Under the pieces are notes generated by a model. The model was given only the letters and a program-made list of their open reading frames with translations. It made no database searches and was not told the DNA's origin. The position numbers and the translations under genes were made by a program. A DNA stretch of 64,000 nt from Straminergon stramineum (taxonomy: Eukaryota > Streptophyta > Bryopsida > Hypnales > Calliergonaceae), in the NCBI GenBank assembly GCA_963920665.1, contig OY987271.1:188501-252500 (forward strand), in the 5' to 3' direction. Numbering within the stretch: the stretch's first letter is position 1; each line of letters opens with the position of its first letter. Below, piece by piece: positions 11,379 through 23,900 of the stretch.

Positions 11379-14300
11379 GCACCAACAAGTCAAGGCGGGA
11401 GCAGTTAGAAGAAGGCACAAAAGGCGAAATAGTTAAGGTTCAAGTTAGTTAGGATTTGAATTTTGAATCTGATCCGAGTTTCCCAGTGTAGGCCCAAGGT
11501 TCTGGATTTGTAGGATTTGACTTTCCGGGTTTTTCGGGAAGTCTGTGATTGGTAACCTGGATTTCCAGGTGGCTTTTGGGCTTTGAGGTTTTGGGGTAAG
11601 GGGTGAGGGATAGGTTTGTTGCCCTCTTATTCCATCCTAGCACTTATAGTTGGTATCTTGTCATCCTTTCTTTAATCTAAGCCACCAAGTGGACATTTAG
11701 GAATTGATATGTCGTATATCCAACTTTTCTGTGTTTGTTTGTGAGACGTTGAAGTGTAAGAGAGAGGAGGAGAAATGGAGGAATCCAGATCTAAGGTGAC
11801 TAGATCTGATTTAGAAGGGAACGTTTGTGACGTAGTTTAGGCTTGTGAATATGGTCTTGTGCGCGGTGCCTTTAAAACACTAGAACGGAAATCCAGCAAG
11901 GAGTAGCGTGGGTGCAAGTCCGAAATACCAGGGAGGGTTCCGTGCGGAGATAAGCAACCGCCGGTGAAAAAATCTCCATCCTATTCTCCCCGAAAGGTCT
12001 GCCAAACCCTAGAGATTAGTCTAGTGAACAACTAACAATCCCCCATCGATTCCGGTTTCTGTTGATCTGTCGTTGTAGTATAGAAGATTGGTTATGGTTC
12101 TAAATGATCTGCCTTCCGGATTGGCCATCCAGGAAATTGTGAGAGTATTTCTTGATATGATCTAGTACAACATTTGGTCTAAGTGTGTTTTGTGTAGTTT
12201 AGAGAGGAGAGAGTGTGAGGAATACGAGTGGTGAGTCCCTACCCCTCTACAAGATCATAGGCAAACCCTCTAAGGATAAAACTAGTGTGTGTGTGTGAGA
12301 AGAGATGGATCTGGATTTTGGAAAGGAGAGGATCCAGATTGGATTTTGGAAAGATAGAGATCCGGAAGAGAGAAAGGAAGTGGAAAGAGTGTTGAAGTCG
12401 GTAAAATACATAATCTCAACTTGCAACAATAGTCTAGATTCCCCTAGATGATGTTTCGAGTCATTTTACAAGGTTTTGGTGTTGTAACGGTACTTATGGT
12501 TCACTAAGTGTACGACACTTATAGTAGTTCCTAGTTGTCTTTTGGAGAAGTTGAATTGGAACCAAGCTTGCTTCTCGTAGTCTTGTAGTAGCCTCATGCA
12601 AGTGTTTTAAACTCCACCCTTTGAGTTAAAACGTTTACACGGGTTCTAATGGCTTGTTAAATTAATTTCCTTAGGGTGTTTCTAATCTAAGTTCAATTCG
12701 CGCCTTCCAAGCAATGGACACTTTGTTTTTGAATATCCAAATTGAATTTAAATCATGTATTCCTAAACTAAATCAAATACCTAAAAGATGAATTCCAACT
12801 AAAATTAATCTAACCTAACTTGTAGAATGTAATTTGCCCTTTCTAAAATGATAAAACAAGTTAAATTCTGACTTTCCTAGTAAAAGAAATGAATAGATGA
12901 AATATTAATCACTAAACTACATCACAACCTTCATCCATGAATTAAAAATAATAAAACTAATCAAAATGAATCTAAATTTTAGGATTGAGGTTTTAATTAT
13001 GTTAGTTATCTAATTCTAAGACTAAACCTAATTTGACCACTAATGAAAGAACTTCCTCCAAATTAAGATCAAACTTCATCCAACCTTTTCTCACTTAAAA
13101 TCAAAGTCTTTTTTAAATGAAAATAAGTTCTGGAATCTTTAAAAGATTTCCTATTTTGATTCCTAATTTAAATGATTCCTTAAAGATTCCTTAGAAATTC
13201 TTTTTAATTCTCTTCTATTCTATTGTAAACTAAACTTTCTATTCTAAAATTAGTATTTTTAGGGTTTTATGTTTTTTAAATGGAAACTAAGAAATTACCT
13301 TTCCAACGAGGTAAGACACTAAAAAAAAAACTAAATTCCTAACAAAAAAGTTATTAATGAATGAAATTTATTTTAAAAACCTAACGAATTAAATTTCATT
13401 CATTAATTACTCTTAGTCTAAATGAACAATTATAATTTCTAAATTAATCTTAATTTTAAATTCTCCCAAGATTCTAAGATTCTTTTGTTTGATTATTTTG
13501 GATGAAAATACTAATTTTTCATCCAAATTTCAAATAAAGTTTATCTAATTGTGATTGGTTAAATTTTGGATTATTTTCTAAATTAAATTGTAATTGTAAT
13601 TTTTGAATGTTAATTTTTTTTTCTAATTTTCCTAAAGTTTTCAATGGTTTATTCTATTAAGTGAAATTTTAATCCAATTGAATTTAAAAAGATGAAATAT
13701 GAAGAATTTTAACGTACCTTCCCATGAAGTGGTTGATCGTACCATCCTCAAGGATCATGAGATGAATGGTTTCGTAGTAACCCACTCCATCCTCCATTTT
13801 GCTAATCCATCACACCATTTGAAATGAATTCTCGTTCAATGTTGTATTTCAATTTCAATTTTTCTTTTTCTACTAATGGTTATGGGATTTTCTTAATTTT
13901 GGTTGTAGTTAAAACAATTCCTAATTAATTAAAAATTATTTTAATACCTCAAAACCTTTTAAATCTGCTAAATCAAATCAAATCTAATAAATCCTAATTA
14001 TTTTGTAATTTCCTAATCATCCAAAAGATATTAGTTGACGTTTTGTCTTTATCTATTTGTCTTATTAAGCCTAATAAAACAAAACTTAACTAAGCCTAGC
14101 CTTCTAATTCTTATAGGAATCCCAGTTAGTAACTAACCAACAAATTCATGAATAGTTTTATGGAATAAAATATCAAATCAATTCGTACCTTTTTAATTAT
14201 TTAGATTCTTCTTCCTCCTTTCGTCTCCCTACTTCTAAATCTTCCTCACTTGTTTGTTGTTTGTGTTTTGTTGTTCAAGTTAGAGAGAAACAATATTATT

Positions 14301-16119
14301 AAGTGCTGTAATTTTGAAGTTTAGTTTTGCTCGTTCAACTCCTGGACAAGCTCCGTGGACAACTCTCCAACAGGCTTTTGTCCAACTTCCCGATGGCTCC
14401 CTATCCAACTCTCACTATCATGCTTCGTAGTAGGGTGTAGTGGATTGGCACTCATCCTCGTTCGTCACCCTGTCTTGTTTGTCACTTCGTTCATCGCCCT
14501 ATCCTTATTCCTACTAGTTCGTTGCTCGAGTTCTAACTTCCTTGCTGATTCTGATTTTGATATTGGGACTCTCCACTCTGGTTCTTGTTTTGGATTTTGG
14601 TATCCTGGTTATGGTCTCCTTTGCTGAAATTTTGGGACTTCCACATATTTTGGCCAATTAAATACTAATGAACTAATTTTTATGATTAAAGACTTAATTA
14701 ATTTCCTAACCCAAATAATCAATTTTTCGGGTTTTTTGAGGGGAATCTCTTAACTCATTAAATTCTAAAATAACAATCTAATTTTGGGAAATTTTGGGAA
14801 ATAAGTCTAAACTAATCAACTAAGTATTCTAAGCTAAAAAATCTCTTTCCAAGATAATTTAAATGACTCTAACTAAGGGAAAACTAATCTAAATTTTGAG
14901 TTTTTTTAAACTACTACTACGGTTTTATCAAGAATTGAAACTAAGAACTTTGACTACTTTTCTCTAATATTTCTCACTAAATCAAATGTTCCTAATTAGT
15001 ACACTTGCAAAGCATTTTTCCAAGCATGCAAATTAATAAATTTCTCTAATACTTGGGACTATTTTTTAAAATGTCAATTTCAAATATCCCAAAGTCAAAG
15101 CTTCGCCATGCAAGGGCGACCCTAGGCATACATGGTATTGATGGTCAAATTATAGTATTTCGAAAGTTTTTAATCTATAAAAGGAGGTACACATGATAGT
15201 GTTTAACTGAACATTAAAGATTAATTCCTCAAAATTTCAAAATATCCAAATTTAATCACTAAAGGAGACACGCATGACAACTTCTAAAACGAGCTTTAAC
15301 AATTAAAATCCCAATTTCCGTTGTACAATGAAGTTTGGGCAAAGATTGGTTTAATAAACTTTTAGCAAAGTCAAGCTTCGTCGCCTTAAGTCTATCAACA
15401 CCAAATTCTGTTGTAATGAACACAAATTATTAGTATTCAAGAAATCTTAAACGGAATTAGAGTTTAGAATTCTATGCCTTCCAAAACTCTCACAAATCAA
15501 AGAAAATGGAATCTTTGCCTCGAGAACTCAAAGAAATTAAATAGAAATCACTTTGAAAGGACCCTCTTGTCCTTCAAAGTGTACAAATCAAGAATTAGAA
15601 TAAAAATCAGGTCGGATCTCGACCTGAATCAGTGCTTCGACCACGCCGGTAGCACAGGAGAAACAAAAACAAAGGTTAGATATAAGAATGAGGGTACCAA
15701 CAACCTCGAGGGAAGGGCCTTTTATATTTGTCCCAAGCCCCTCCCTGATAAGTTGTCGGTAGAAAAATATTTACTTTTAATCTTGAGATATTTCCTAAAC
15801 TACCTTAATGTACTTCCAAAATAATCTTTGCTTAATGGCAAAATTCTCTAGAACCCTCTTCATTTAGCTAATAAATCTTGGCTAAATCAAATCCAAGATT
15901 TTTTTTCAAAGATATTTTGAAAATAATCCTAATTAACTTAGATATTTTGCTAATTAATCCAAAGTATTTCTAAATTGTCTTTCTTTAAACAAAAGATGGC
16001 TTGTTACACAAGAAAAGATATCCTACCCAAATCCAATCTTCAATTTTCTAAAAGATATTTGTGAAATTAACTTTGAATTACTACTAATTACTCTAAAAAA
16101 GTCAAACCTATTGTTGGAC
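11379..16119. other. Gene-free AT-rich DNA
   Basis: The first part (to about 12530) is probably 3' flank of element A and includes a (GT)n tract near 12284-12298. The rest, especially 12.7-15.0 kb, is extremely A/T-rich with frequent 'aaatcc' and 'ctaa' words. The open frames at 14355-14627 and 15474-15824 show no motifs or composition shift. I see no gene or RNA. Confidence 0.5.
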
Positions 16120-17310
16120 CCCTCCTATCTTCTAGGAAACAACTCCAAATTGAAAACCGATTGTGCCATGGTGTTCAGAAGACCCAAATTAGCTCATAAG
16201 ACCCTTTACCCCCTTCTTTCCAACCATTCGTAAGTGTAAAATCAACTTACGGTAACTCCAAAGAAAAGTGAAAACTCTAACTTTTGGAATTTGTTTCTTT
16301 TGAGGAAACTGTCTAGCCAGGGTTACTTAGAAGGTTTATGGGAGTAAGAAAAGACCCCTCATTCACGTCATTTGGACACCGCCATCTCTTGGTACGCTAG
16401 TCAATCCGTCGTAAAGTCGTAAAGTCGTAAATTCTTCAAAAGTCCAATGTTGTTGCCGATTCTGGTACTTAGGAATGTCACAATGTCTTCAAACTTTGTA
16501 GAACACTTTATTAGCACACAAAACACTATCCTCATTTTTAGTGGGAATTTACCGCAACATGGTTAATTCCTAAGAATTTACGACCATGTTCTAAGGTAGT
16601 TGATCTCCTATGAAGTCATTGTAATTATTTCGGAAAAATTCAAAATTTTTTGGGTAGCTTCTAGGAAACTTTCAAAACCAAAGTATAACATTATATTTCA
16701 CTTTGCACTATTCATAGGGAGGCTAAAATTAGCAATTCCCTTTTAATTTTCGCCCAAGGGGGAAATTATTCTTGTATCGGGGAATTTTGGAATAACTAGC
16801 TCCAATGTTGGCTCCTGGCATGCTTTTAGAGTAAAATCACCTTTCTTCATACTCCGGTCGCTCTCCTATTACTTTATTTGCAGATTGGATCATTCTTCTA
16901 TAAGTTACTTGCAAATAAGAATTTACCAATCCAAATTCTTTATGAATTGGATGGTGACCTATACTAGACTTTCTAGACTAAAATGGACTTAGCTATTTTG
17001 TCACATGCAATTGTAAGACTTAGTTTAACATAGACAACTACTAGGACTAGTTAACACTCAAACCCTTAATTTTCTCGGAAATACTTAATCAACCTCTTAG
17101 ACTCTCCACTAGGCATTAGAAGTATGAAATTTGAGTATTTTATATACTCTACACTTCTAAGATGACTCTTCACTGTATTGGTAGGGACTTCTACCAAATA
17201 CCACTCAAACACTCTTTTTATGCATTTTTGCATATAATTATGCTAAAATACTAACAAAAACAAAAACAAGAAAACCCTAAATTCCAAGTATCAACTTGAG
17301 GGCTCACACC
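16120..17310 (-). repeat. About 1.2-kb degenerate repeat, copy X1
   Basis: The segment is collinear with 20390-21550 in the same orientation. Shared landmarks are 'gtgccatggtgttcagaaga' against 'gtaccattggcttcagaagg', 'aaactctaacttttgga' against 'atcccaacttctgga', 'gctagtcaatccgtcg' against 'gttagtcaactccgtcg', and 'gggaattttgg' followed by 'ggcatgc' against 'ggaaattttgg' followed by 'ggcatgg'. It probably represents decayed LTRs of one family. A 9-bp motif (GTCGTAAA) is tandemly triplicated at about 16410-16434. No coding capacity. Confidence 0.5.
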
Positions 17311-17734
17311 TCACTCACCTTGCTACCCCCTCCTCCATCTTGGGTGGTTGTTGCAAAGTAGAAAAATGTCTATGGAGTCCTAGATTGTGTATTAAAAATC
17401 CCACCCAACGGTGGAGCTTGAAGACCTTAGAGGCCTCTAAGTCCTAGATTTGGTGTTAAGCCCAAATTGACGACGGAGCTTTGATTCTAAGCACTACTCC
17501 CCTCTAAAGTTTTGTTCCCAAAATAGTTGGGAATAAATCAAAGTTTAGTATCCAAGAGAATTGATCTTAAGTCTTGACGGTCTACGGAAGAGCATCCTTT
17601 AAAAGCCTTACGCTGATACTTCTAAACGGAGGTGAGTAGGGAGGGCTAAACTTCCAAGGCAAATTTTTGATAAGGTGCGAAAAATTCCAACTTCCGTTGG
17701 CCCAAGTCGCAGCTAAAGCCAACGCTCAGTACCG

Positions 17735-17826
17735 GATCCAGTACTAGCACCAACTCCAGCAGCGACTAGCACCAGCATCGGCAGGCTAGTACCGGCAGAC
17801 CGGCACTAGCACCAATATCGATGGGC
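17735..17826. repeat. Short GC-richer repeats of ACTAGCACC / TACCGGCA type
   Basis: Degenerate units such as 'AGTACTAGCACCAACTCC', 'GACTAGCACCAGCATCGGCA' and 'CACTAGCACCAATATCG' follow each other within about 90 bp. Related words occur in inverted sense near 5775-5890. Their function is unknown; they probably lie inside a retroelement. Confidence 0.45.
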
Positions 17827-18839
17827 AGGACCAATAGGGGACTAAGGGGTCGATTGGGGGATGGAGGGACTTCGGCTAGGGGCTGGGAAGGGGGTTTAGC
17901 TAGGGCAATTCTGGAAACTGGGATCAAATTAGGTAGAAGGAAAAGAATTGGGTACGTAGGGTGAAGTAGGGAAGATAACGAGCAAGGCACTTAGTATGTA
18001 TGATAGAATAGAAGAGATAGAATTTGGCACATAGGGTGAAGCAGGGAAGATAACGGACAAAGAACTTAGCATATAGAATGGAGTGAAGAAATACAATCCA
18101 GCAAATAGGATAGAGTATAGGAGATAGAATTTATCAAGTAGGGTGGATTGGGGAGAAAAGACTTAATCAATTAGGATAGAGGGATAAGAGGTAGCATATA
18201 GAATGGGGTAGGCCAACCGCTCTCCCTACTCGATTGGTTCACCGAGGCCATGACAAAAGGAGGAAGGAAAAAAGGGGAACTAGACTCACCGACCACCCTC
18301 TTCCCCCAATCTCCATCCAAAATGCACCCAACTCTGCAGATGTGACATGACTGCACGAGACCTACTGAAAGGGAGTCTTAAGCACGTAGAAGAGGAACTG
18401 CGGGCCGAGGTATGACTCCATCGTCCCTCCTCACCTTTAGTTAGTTCACTCACGTAACCACGAAGTAAGACTAAGACTTGGAAGCAAGGAGCACCCCTAG
18501 AGACGAGGGCTAGCCTTTGCTAATATCCAACAGTAGATGAAGAAGAGATCCGACATGGATGAGTTAGGATAGAGGTTGTTCATCCTCAAGACTTGCACAT
18601 GTATTAGGAAATAGCGTGAACAACGCCCTAAAGGGTAGCAATCATTCTCTTGTAGTCCCAACGCTCAAAACATCCTAGCATTAGCTTCACGATAAGATAG
18701 GTGGGGAGTCACGTTGAATTAGAAGAAATAGGAGGCTTAGAAAAGATCCATTGCTTAGAAGGCATGATGGACCAATGTTAGGCATCCATTGAAGTAGGAG
18801 TTCACCACCCCAAAATACCAGGACCTGGTTGTGCTCATG

Positions 18840-18990
18840 TAATTACCAAGGGTGGGCAATTATACACTCACAATTGGACCCAACAGACCCAATTACATAA
18901 AAAAAGGGGGTTGAGAGAGGAGAAGGGGAACCCTTTTATACTTTTTTCCGGGCACTCACCTCCTCTCATTCATCTAAATTAACTTTATCT
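18840..18990 (-). promoter_or_regulatory. Inverted copy of the LTR-like TATA block
   Basis: Read on the minus strand this matches 4700-4815: an upstream AATTTAGATGAATGAGAGGAGG, then GTATAAAAGGG, then a CCCCTTCTCCTCTCTC leader and GGGTCCAATTG. The two blocks lie about 14 kb apart in opposite orientation, so they are not the paired LTRs of one intact element. A third partial relative of the flanking sequence lies at about 21765-21910. Confidence 0.45.
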
Positions 18991-20389
18991 TTTCGGATTT
19001 TCATCCTCATCCAAGGTTTTCATCCTATCTTAAGGGATGCACTCACTAAAAAAATAAGAATATAGGTGTGAACAATAGGTATTTAATGGGGGGATATTAT
19101 TTTTTGTCCATTGTTTATTTTGTACCCTATCATTATGTAATTTTCTAATGTGGCTCATTAAAGGAGGTGCATACATTAATTGTAATTCTCAATTGCAATG
19201 AATATATCATATACTATATTAGTTCAATTTTTTTGTACTATTGACATGTCAATTACAAAATTGGATGTAGGATTCACAATTAAGGGGCTTCTTATCCCCT
19301 TAGCACTCTGACATCTAGAAATTCATATCTAATTCCACAAAGCTCTAAAAAAATATAAAACAACTTGGGTTAGATGCCAATACCATTTGTATTTCAAGGG
19401 AAATATTTCAAGAAATCCAAACCATATATCAAGAAAAAGAAAAATACAAGCTAAACCTAACAATTTCACATAGATTGAGTGAATGGAAGCCATCTTTGAT
19501 AAAAATGCTTATGTTCTAAGCTTGTTTCTAGAGATTGAATAATAATGCTTATGGAAGCAACAAACAAGAGCTAAAATGTGAGTCCTATCTTAATAGCTAA
19601 AGAGAGAAGATTCAAGCAATTGTTCAGTTTCAAAGCTTTGTGATCATACAACCGAAAAGCATTCTCAACTCTTTATGAGATGTAGAGACTTTTGTGAAGA
19701 AATTAGCATGTAAAGTAGCAAGTACATATAGTGTATGTGGTTTGAGTACTTAAAAAAGTCCAACATACCATCATGGGGCAAGCTTGATGTGAGAATTTGT
19801 TAAATGTACTTACATACAAATCAAGGCAAATAACTCATATGGCCCTCCAAATATGTAATGGTTAGATCAAGAATCCTTAATAATTAATATGTGATGTGGT
19901 TATGAACCTAAACCTCATTAGAAATTAATTACTAGCCAATTAAAATGCTTAGTAAGCAATAGTTTACCAATGCATAGTTGTTGATAAATACAATGCATAC
20001 TCATTTGTGCATAATAAAAGTCCAAGCTAAATACAACACATATTGCATGTGATAGGTTGATGATCCTTATTTAATTTTCAAACTAACATTGGTAAGCAAG
20101 TTAAATAATTAAAGTTGAAAGAATCAAGAATAAAAGGACAAAGTAGTATAAATGTGGAGTTAAATGTCAACCCTAAACCCATAATTGAGATTTTTGTCCT
20201 TCTAAATTAATAAAAAGGGGAGTATTCTAAGTCTATTTTTTTCCTAATGCATCCCATTATTCCACACTCTATAGTATTTATAATACACCCAATGATATTT
20301 TACATACACTATAGTATAATCAATCAAATTATAATTTTTTAGCACCCTACATTTGTTTGTACCTATATGACTACTTTTACCACTTATTC

Positions 20390-21550
20390 TAAATTGCAAA
20401 TAGATTGTACCATTGGCTTCAGAAGGCCATTTTTAGTTCAAGAGGAACCCCTCCCCCTTTTCTATCTTCAAAATTGCAACAAAATCTAACGCCAACTTAA
20501 TGCCAAAACTGGAAAAAATCCCAACTTCTGGAGTTTGACTTTTCTAGCCAAAGTAACTAGTCTAGGCTCTTAAGTGTGTGTAAGGGGAGTGAGAAAAGAC
20601 CTAGCTTGGGCCCCATTCCACTTCCATATGCTCCCACTTTGTTAGTCAACTCCGTCGTGGACTTCAAATTTCGTTAATTGTCAAGGAATCTTGCAGGTTT
20701 AGGTACCTTTAACTATCAGAATTTTTTGAAACTTGTTGGGATAGCTTATTAACATAAAAGAAGTTGTAATAATTTTAAGTGAGATTTTATCGCCATTTGG
20801 AGAATTTTTAGGATTTTTTTGGAATTTTCCATTGTAGGTTTGGGCAATTGACCATCCGGAAAGGCATCTTTTGACTATCAAAAAATTACAAAACTTTTTG
20901 TGGAATTTCCTATGGAATTTCCTATGGAATTTCTCAACACATGTGCAGGCTCATATTTTTACTCTACACATTGGCTTAGGGGGGACAAAATCCACCCCCT
21001 CGTTTAATCATTGGTGACCAGAGAATCTTCTACATCGAGGGAAATTTTGGCGAACTGACTTTGTCATTGGTTCTTAGGCATGGTTTTAACCTTGAGACAC
21101 CCTCCTTAGACTAGAGATTCTTTCATGGTCCCATCTTGGTATTTTTGACACTTGTAAGCCAACAATTAGAGTTCCGTTATTTTGTCGTTGAAATGGGGAA
21201 ACTGGAACCTATCTCTTGGAATTGACTCCTATGCCTTACAAGGGTTTCCTCAACCAATATTAGCTTAGAGATGTCTTTTCAATGTGGGTTTTTGAGCTTG
21301 GTACGCCCATCACTTGTAATTGACAAAATAGTCATGATTAGTTGGGTTGTAACCTATTTACAACTTATGATTGGGGCATTCTAGTTATAATATTCTAAAT
21401 ATAAACCAAATACAATATTGGTATGTGACACACCTATTTTGGTTCTACACTCTTTTTTGGACTTTTTGTATATAAAACTACATTTAAAATAAAAAAATAA
21501 CAAAAAAAAGAGTGAGCCCTATATGATGAATTGGGGCTCACAAGGTCGCA
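20390..21550 (-). repeat. About 1.2-kb degenerate repeat, copy X2
   Basis: Direct relative of 16120-17310 (see copy X1). Downstream, 21765-21910 repeats the sequence at 18740-18885 ('ggcataatggaccatgcttaggca' against 'ggcatgatggaccaatgttaggca'). A further likeness to 7600-7900 exists in inverted orientation. Coding potential is absent. Confidence 0.5.
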
Positions 21551-22930
21551 CTCTTGTACTATAGCTATGCTTCTGTGTAAGAAGGTCAAATAGGATCGAA
21601 TTTTAGGTTTTTAGAAATGGCAAAGACTTATCTAGAGGTTTTAAAGTTAGTTCCTCCTCAATGTCAATCACATCCCAAAACTACAGTGACCTCATTCATT
21701 TGGCCAGCCAAAGACATCGGATGTAGATTAACTAATTTTTGCACATTTGGATCACATTTAGGTACATAGAAAAAGATTCATTACTTGAAGGGCATAATGG
21801 ACCATGCTTAGGCACCCTAAAGTAGGATTCACTTACTCAAAACCTAAAACATGGTTGTGCTTGCAATTTATGAAGGGTGGGTAAACTGACACTCCCAGAG
21901 TACAAGAGTTAAATTGGCAAAAGAGAGAGGTAAAATTCACCAAGTGAAGATTATGCAACCCTTGGCATGCAACTTGTACCAACGATTGGAAGTGGTGACT
22001 TCATCTTGTCTTCTTTTGTTTTACTAGCCCAAGTTGACTTGCAAGCCAATTTGTAAAAACCACCTCCATTTGCAAACCAAGTCCAACTTGCAAGCCTCAC
22101 TTGCAAAGAAGTTATGCATTTTGGAAGATGGGTAGGGTAGTTTTACAAGCCACCTTGGACAAGTCTTCTATTTTGCAAGATAGGTGGGGATGTTCTTAAT
22201 TTTTGTATAGGCTTCCTCTCCTTCTATTCCCCTCACTCCATGAAGATTGCTAGCCAACTTCTCCCTTCTACAGTAATCACTCAAGTTCCAATCAATATCA
22301 TTTAATGTTGAACTAAACTAAGCATTTGATAATTGAATTTTCCACTCACCACCAATCCAATTGGATTGGATTTCGTGAATGCATCGGAATTGGGGACGAT
22401 GGAAGTACGTATTACAATGAGAACTACCAATTCTATTAAGAGCATCTGTACCGTAACCGCACAAGATAGGGGTGCCAAAAGGATTTTTGACATGCGGGTT
22501 TGAAGTGTTTGGTCTCATTCTTCCTCCTGTGCCTTAGGGCAGATACATCATAAAGGAATTCTAAAGAAAGTATTTAGTTGAAGAGTAATTTTTTTTCTTA
22601 AAATTCTAACTGTAAAAAATTAAAATTGTCAATTCACAGAGAGTATGGATTTTATCATCACCCCCACAATGTTCCTGAAACATTTTCAATTGGATTACAA
22701 TTTTCATGTCAATAGGGAAGTTCCTTATATACACATGGGGTGGTAGGAGATAAGACAACTCATGCAAGATATGTAAATTAGAGTTAATAGAAGCTTCAAC
22801 CATGAACGAATAGAAGTATTCCCGTGAGTTCTGATCTTCCCAATAGAAGTATTCCTGCCACATACCAAACAATCCTAAAAATTTGGAAATACTTTATTTG
22901 GAGAACCGGTTCACATGCAGAAGCTTGATG
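21551..22930. other. Gene-free flank upstream of the aconitase island
   Basis: AT-rich DNA with repeated 'cttgcaagcc' words around 22035-22110. Composition changes sharply to GC-rich at about 22930. I see no gene in this stretch. Confidence 0.4.
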
Positions 22931-23900
22931 TGGCATGGACCCGATCTTTATGAATTGGCACCTGGACCTCCACCTCCGGTCCGGTCCTACATCTAAGGCA
23001 GGCAGGTCGAGCAGGACCAGCGAGAATGCCCCTGCAGAATGCGGACAGAAGAGCAGTGACGCCTCACGAGAAAGCCGGGCAGCAGGCAGGCACACTCGCC
23101 TTCCGACGGTCGAGTGTGCCTGCCTTGCCATTTCAGATAATTATAACGGAAGATACTGGAAGGCGAGGGGAGCACGGCAGCACGTGCCACAGCTGGGGGT
23201 CCGTCGTCCACGCTCACTAAGTTACCTTAATCCCGCAGCTTCGTCACCGCAGTGGTGCCGTTCGGGCTGGCTGGAGTGGTCCTTGCCGAAACCTCGCCGC
23301 CAATTTGCCCATGGCGGCACGCCACACCGTGCCTCGCCCGGCCTCCCGTCTCACCCTGGCTCCCATGGCTGCAGCTCATTCCTCCATCGAGCTGGTGGTC
23401 CTGCCTTGCCATTCTCGATCCGCCGTCGCCTAGTTTTCGCAACTCGGACTAACTTATTATTAAGTGAAGGGAACTTATCCCCTCACCGCTACCGCCGCAC
23501 CTGAGATGCAATCTAGGAAGCCTACAATAGGAGGGAGTCCTCCTCTGCAGAGAAATCAGACCTGTAAGGAAGTTAAGTAACTTACTAATTGGCATGCTCT
23601 CGCTCATCTGCCGTTCCTTGCGAGTCCCCACCTGCATCTTGCATTTCCCTCTCGCTCTACGTCCCGTCCCCTACACCCCTTCTCCTTTCCCCTTCCCTTG
23701 GGCCTCCCCTTTTTCCTGTGCTGCATCGTCTGCGTCCACCTCGGTCATTACCTCTTTCTTGCCCCGTCCTTCCCTATCCCTCAATCCTCATTCCATACCT
23801 CTCCCTCCCTCCCACCCTCTCCCGACCTGAATCGGCCCTCCGCCGTCCGTCTCTCCATCCCGCCCCCGCTGCTTACCGACCCCCCGTGCCTGGCGCCAAG
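22931..23900 (+). promoter_or_regulatory. GC-rich island, promoter and pyrimidine-rich leader of aconitase
   Basis: Composition jumps from AT-rich to GC-rich here, immediately upstream of the aconitase start. From about 23590 to 23895 the sequence is strongly C/T-rich, as in many long 5' leaders. It holds an upstream ATG at 23594 with a 78-codon frame ending at 23830. The frame of the aconitase start is itself open back to TAA 23586-23588 but contains no ATG before 23901. The open frame at 22935-23504 has no recognisable motif and I treat it as a chance ORF in GC-rich DNA. The transcription start is not visible. Confidence 0.55.
23084..23125. repeat. Perfect 15-bp inverted repeat (hairpin) with a 12-nt loop
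   Basis: The left arm AGGCAGGCACACTCG (23084-23098) is exactly complementary to CGAGTGTGCCTGCCT (23111-23125). The stem is GC-rich and lies about 0.8 kb upstream of the aconitase start, within the GC island. It could be an RNA hairpin, a regulatory palindrome or a small transposon footprint; nothing decides among these. Confidence 0.75.

Noticed and set aside
14355..14627. 90-codon hydrophobic frame in the AT-rich region
   Set aside because: No ATG at its start, no domain, and no context; the membrane-like look follows from T-rich composition.
4700..18990. Paired inverted TATA blocks as ends of a single 14-kb element
   Set aside because: LTRs of one element are direct repeats, and the sequence between is a mixture of other repeats; two separate insertions in opposite orientation are simpler.
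22935..23504. 189-codon ATG-started frame upstream of aconitase
   Set aside because: It lies in GC-rich DNA where all frames stay open, both strands give equally long frames, it spans the hairpin, and no motif is recognisable.
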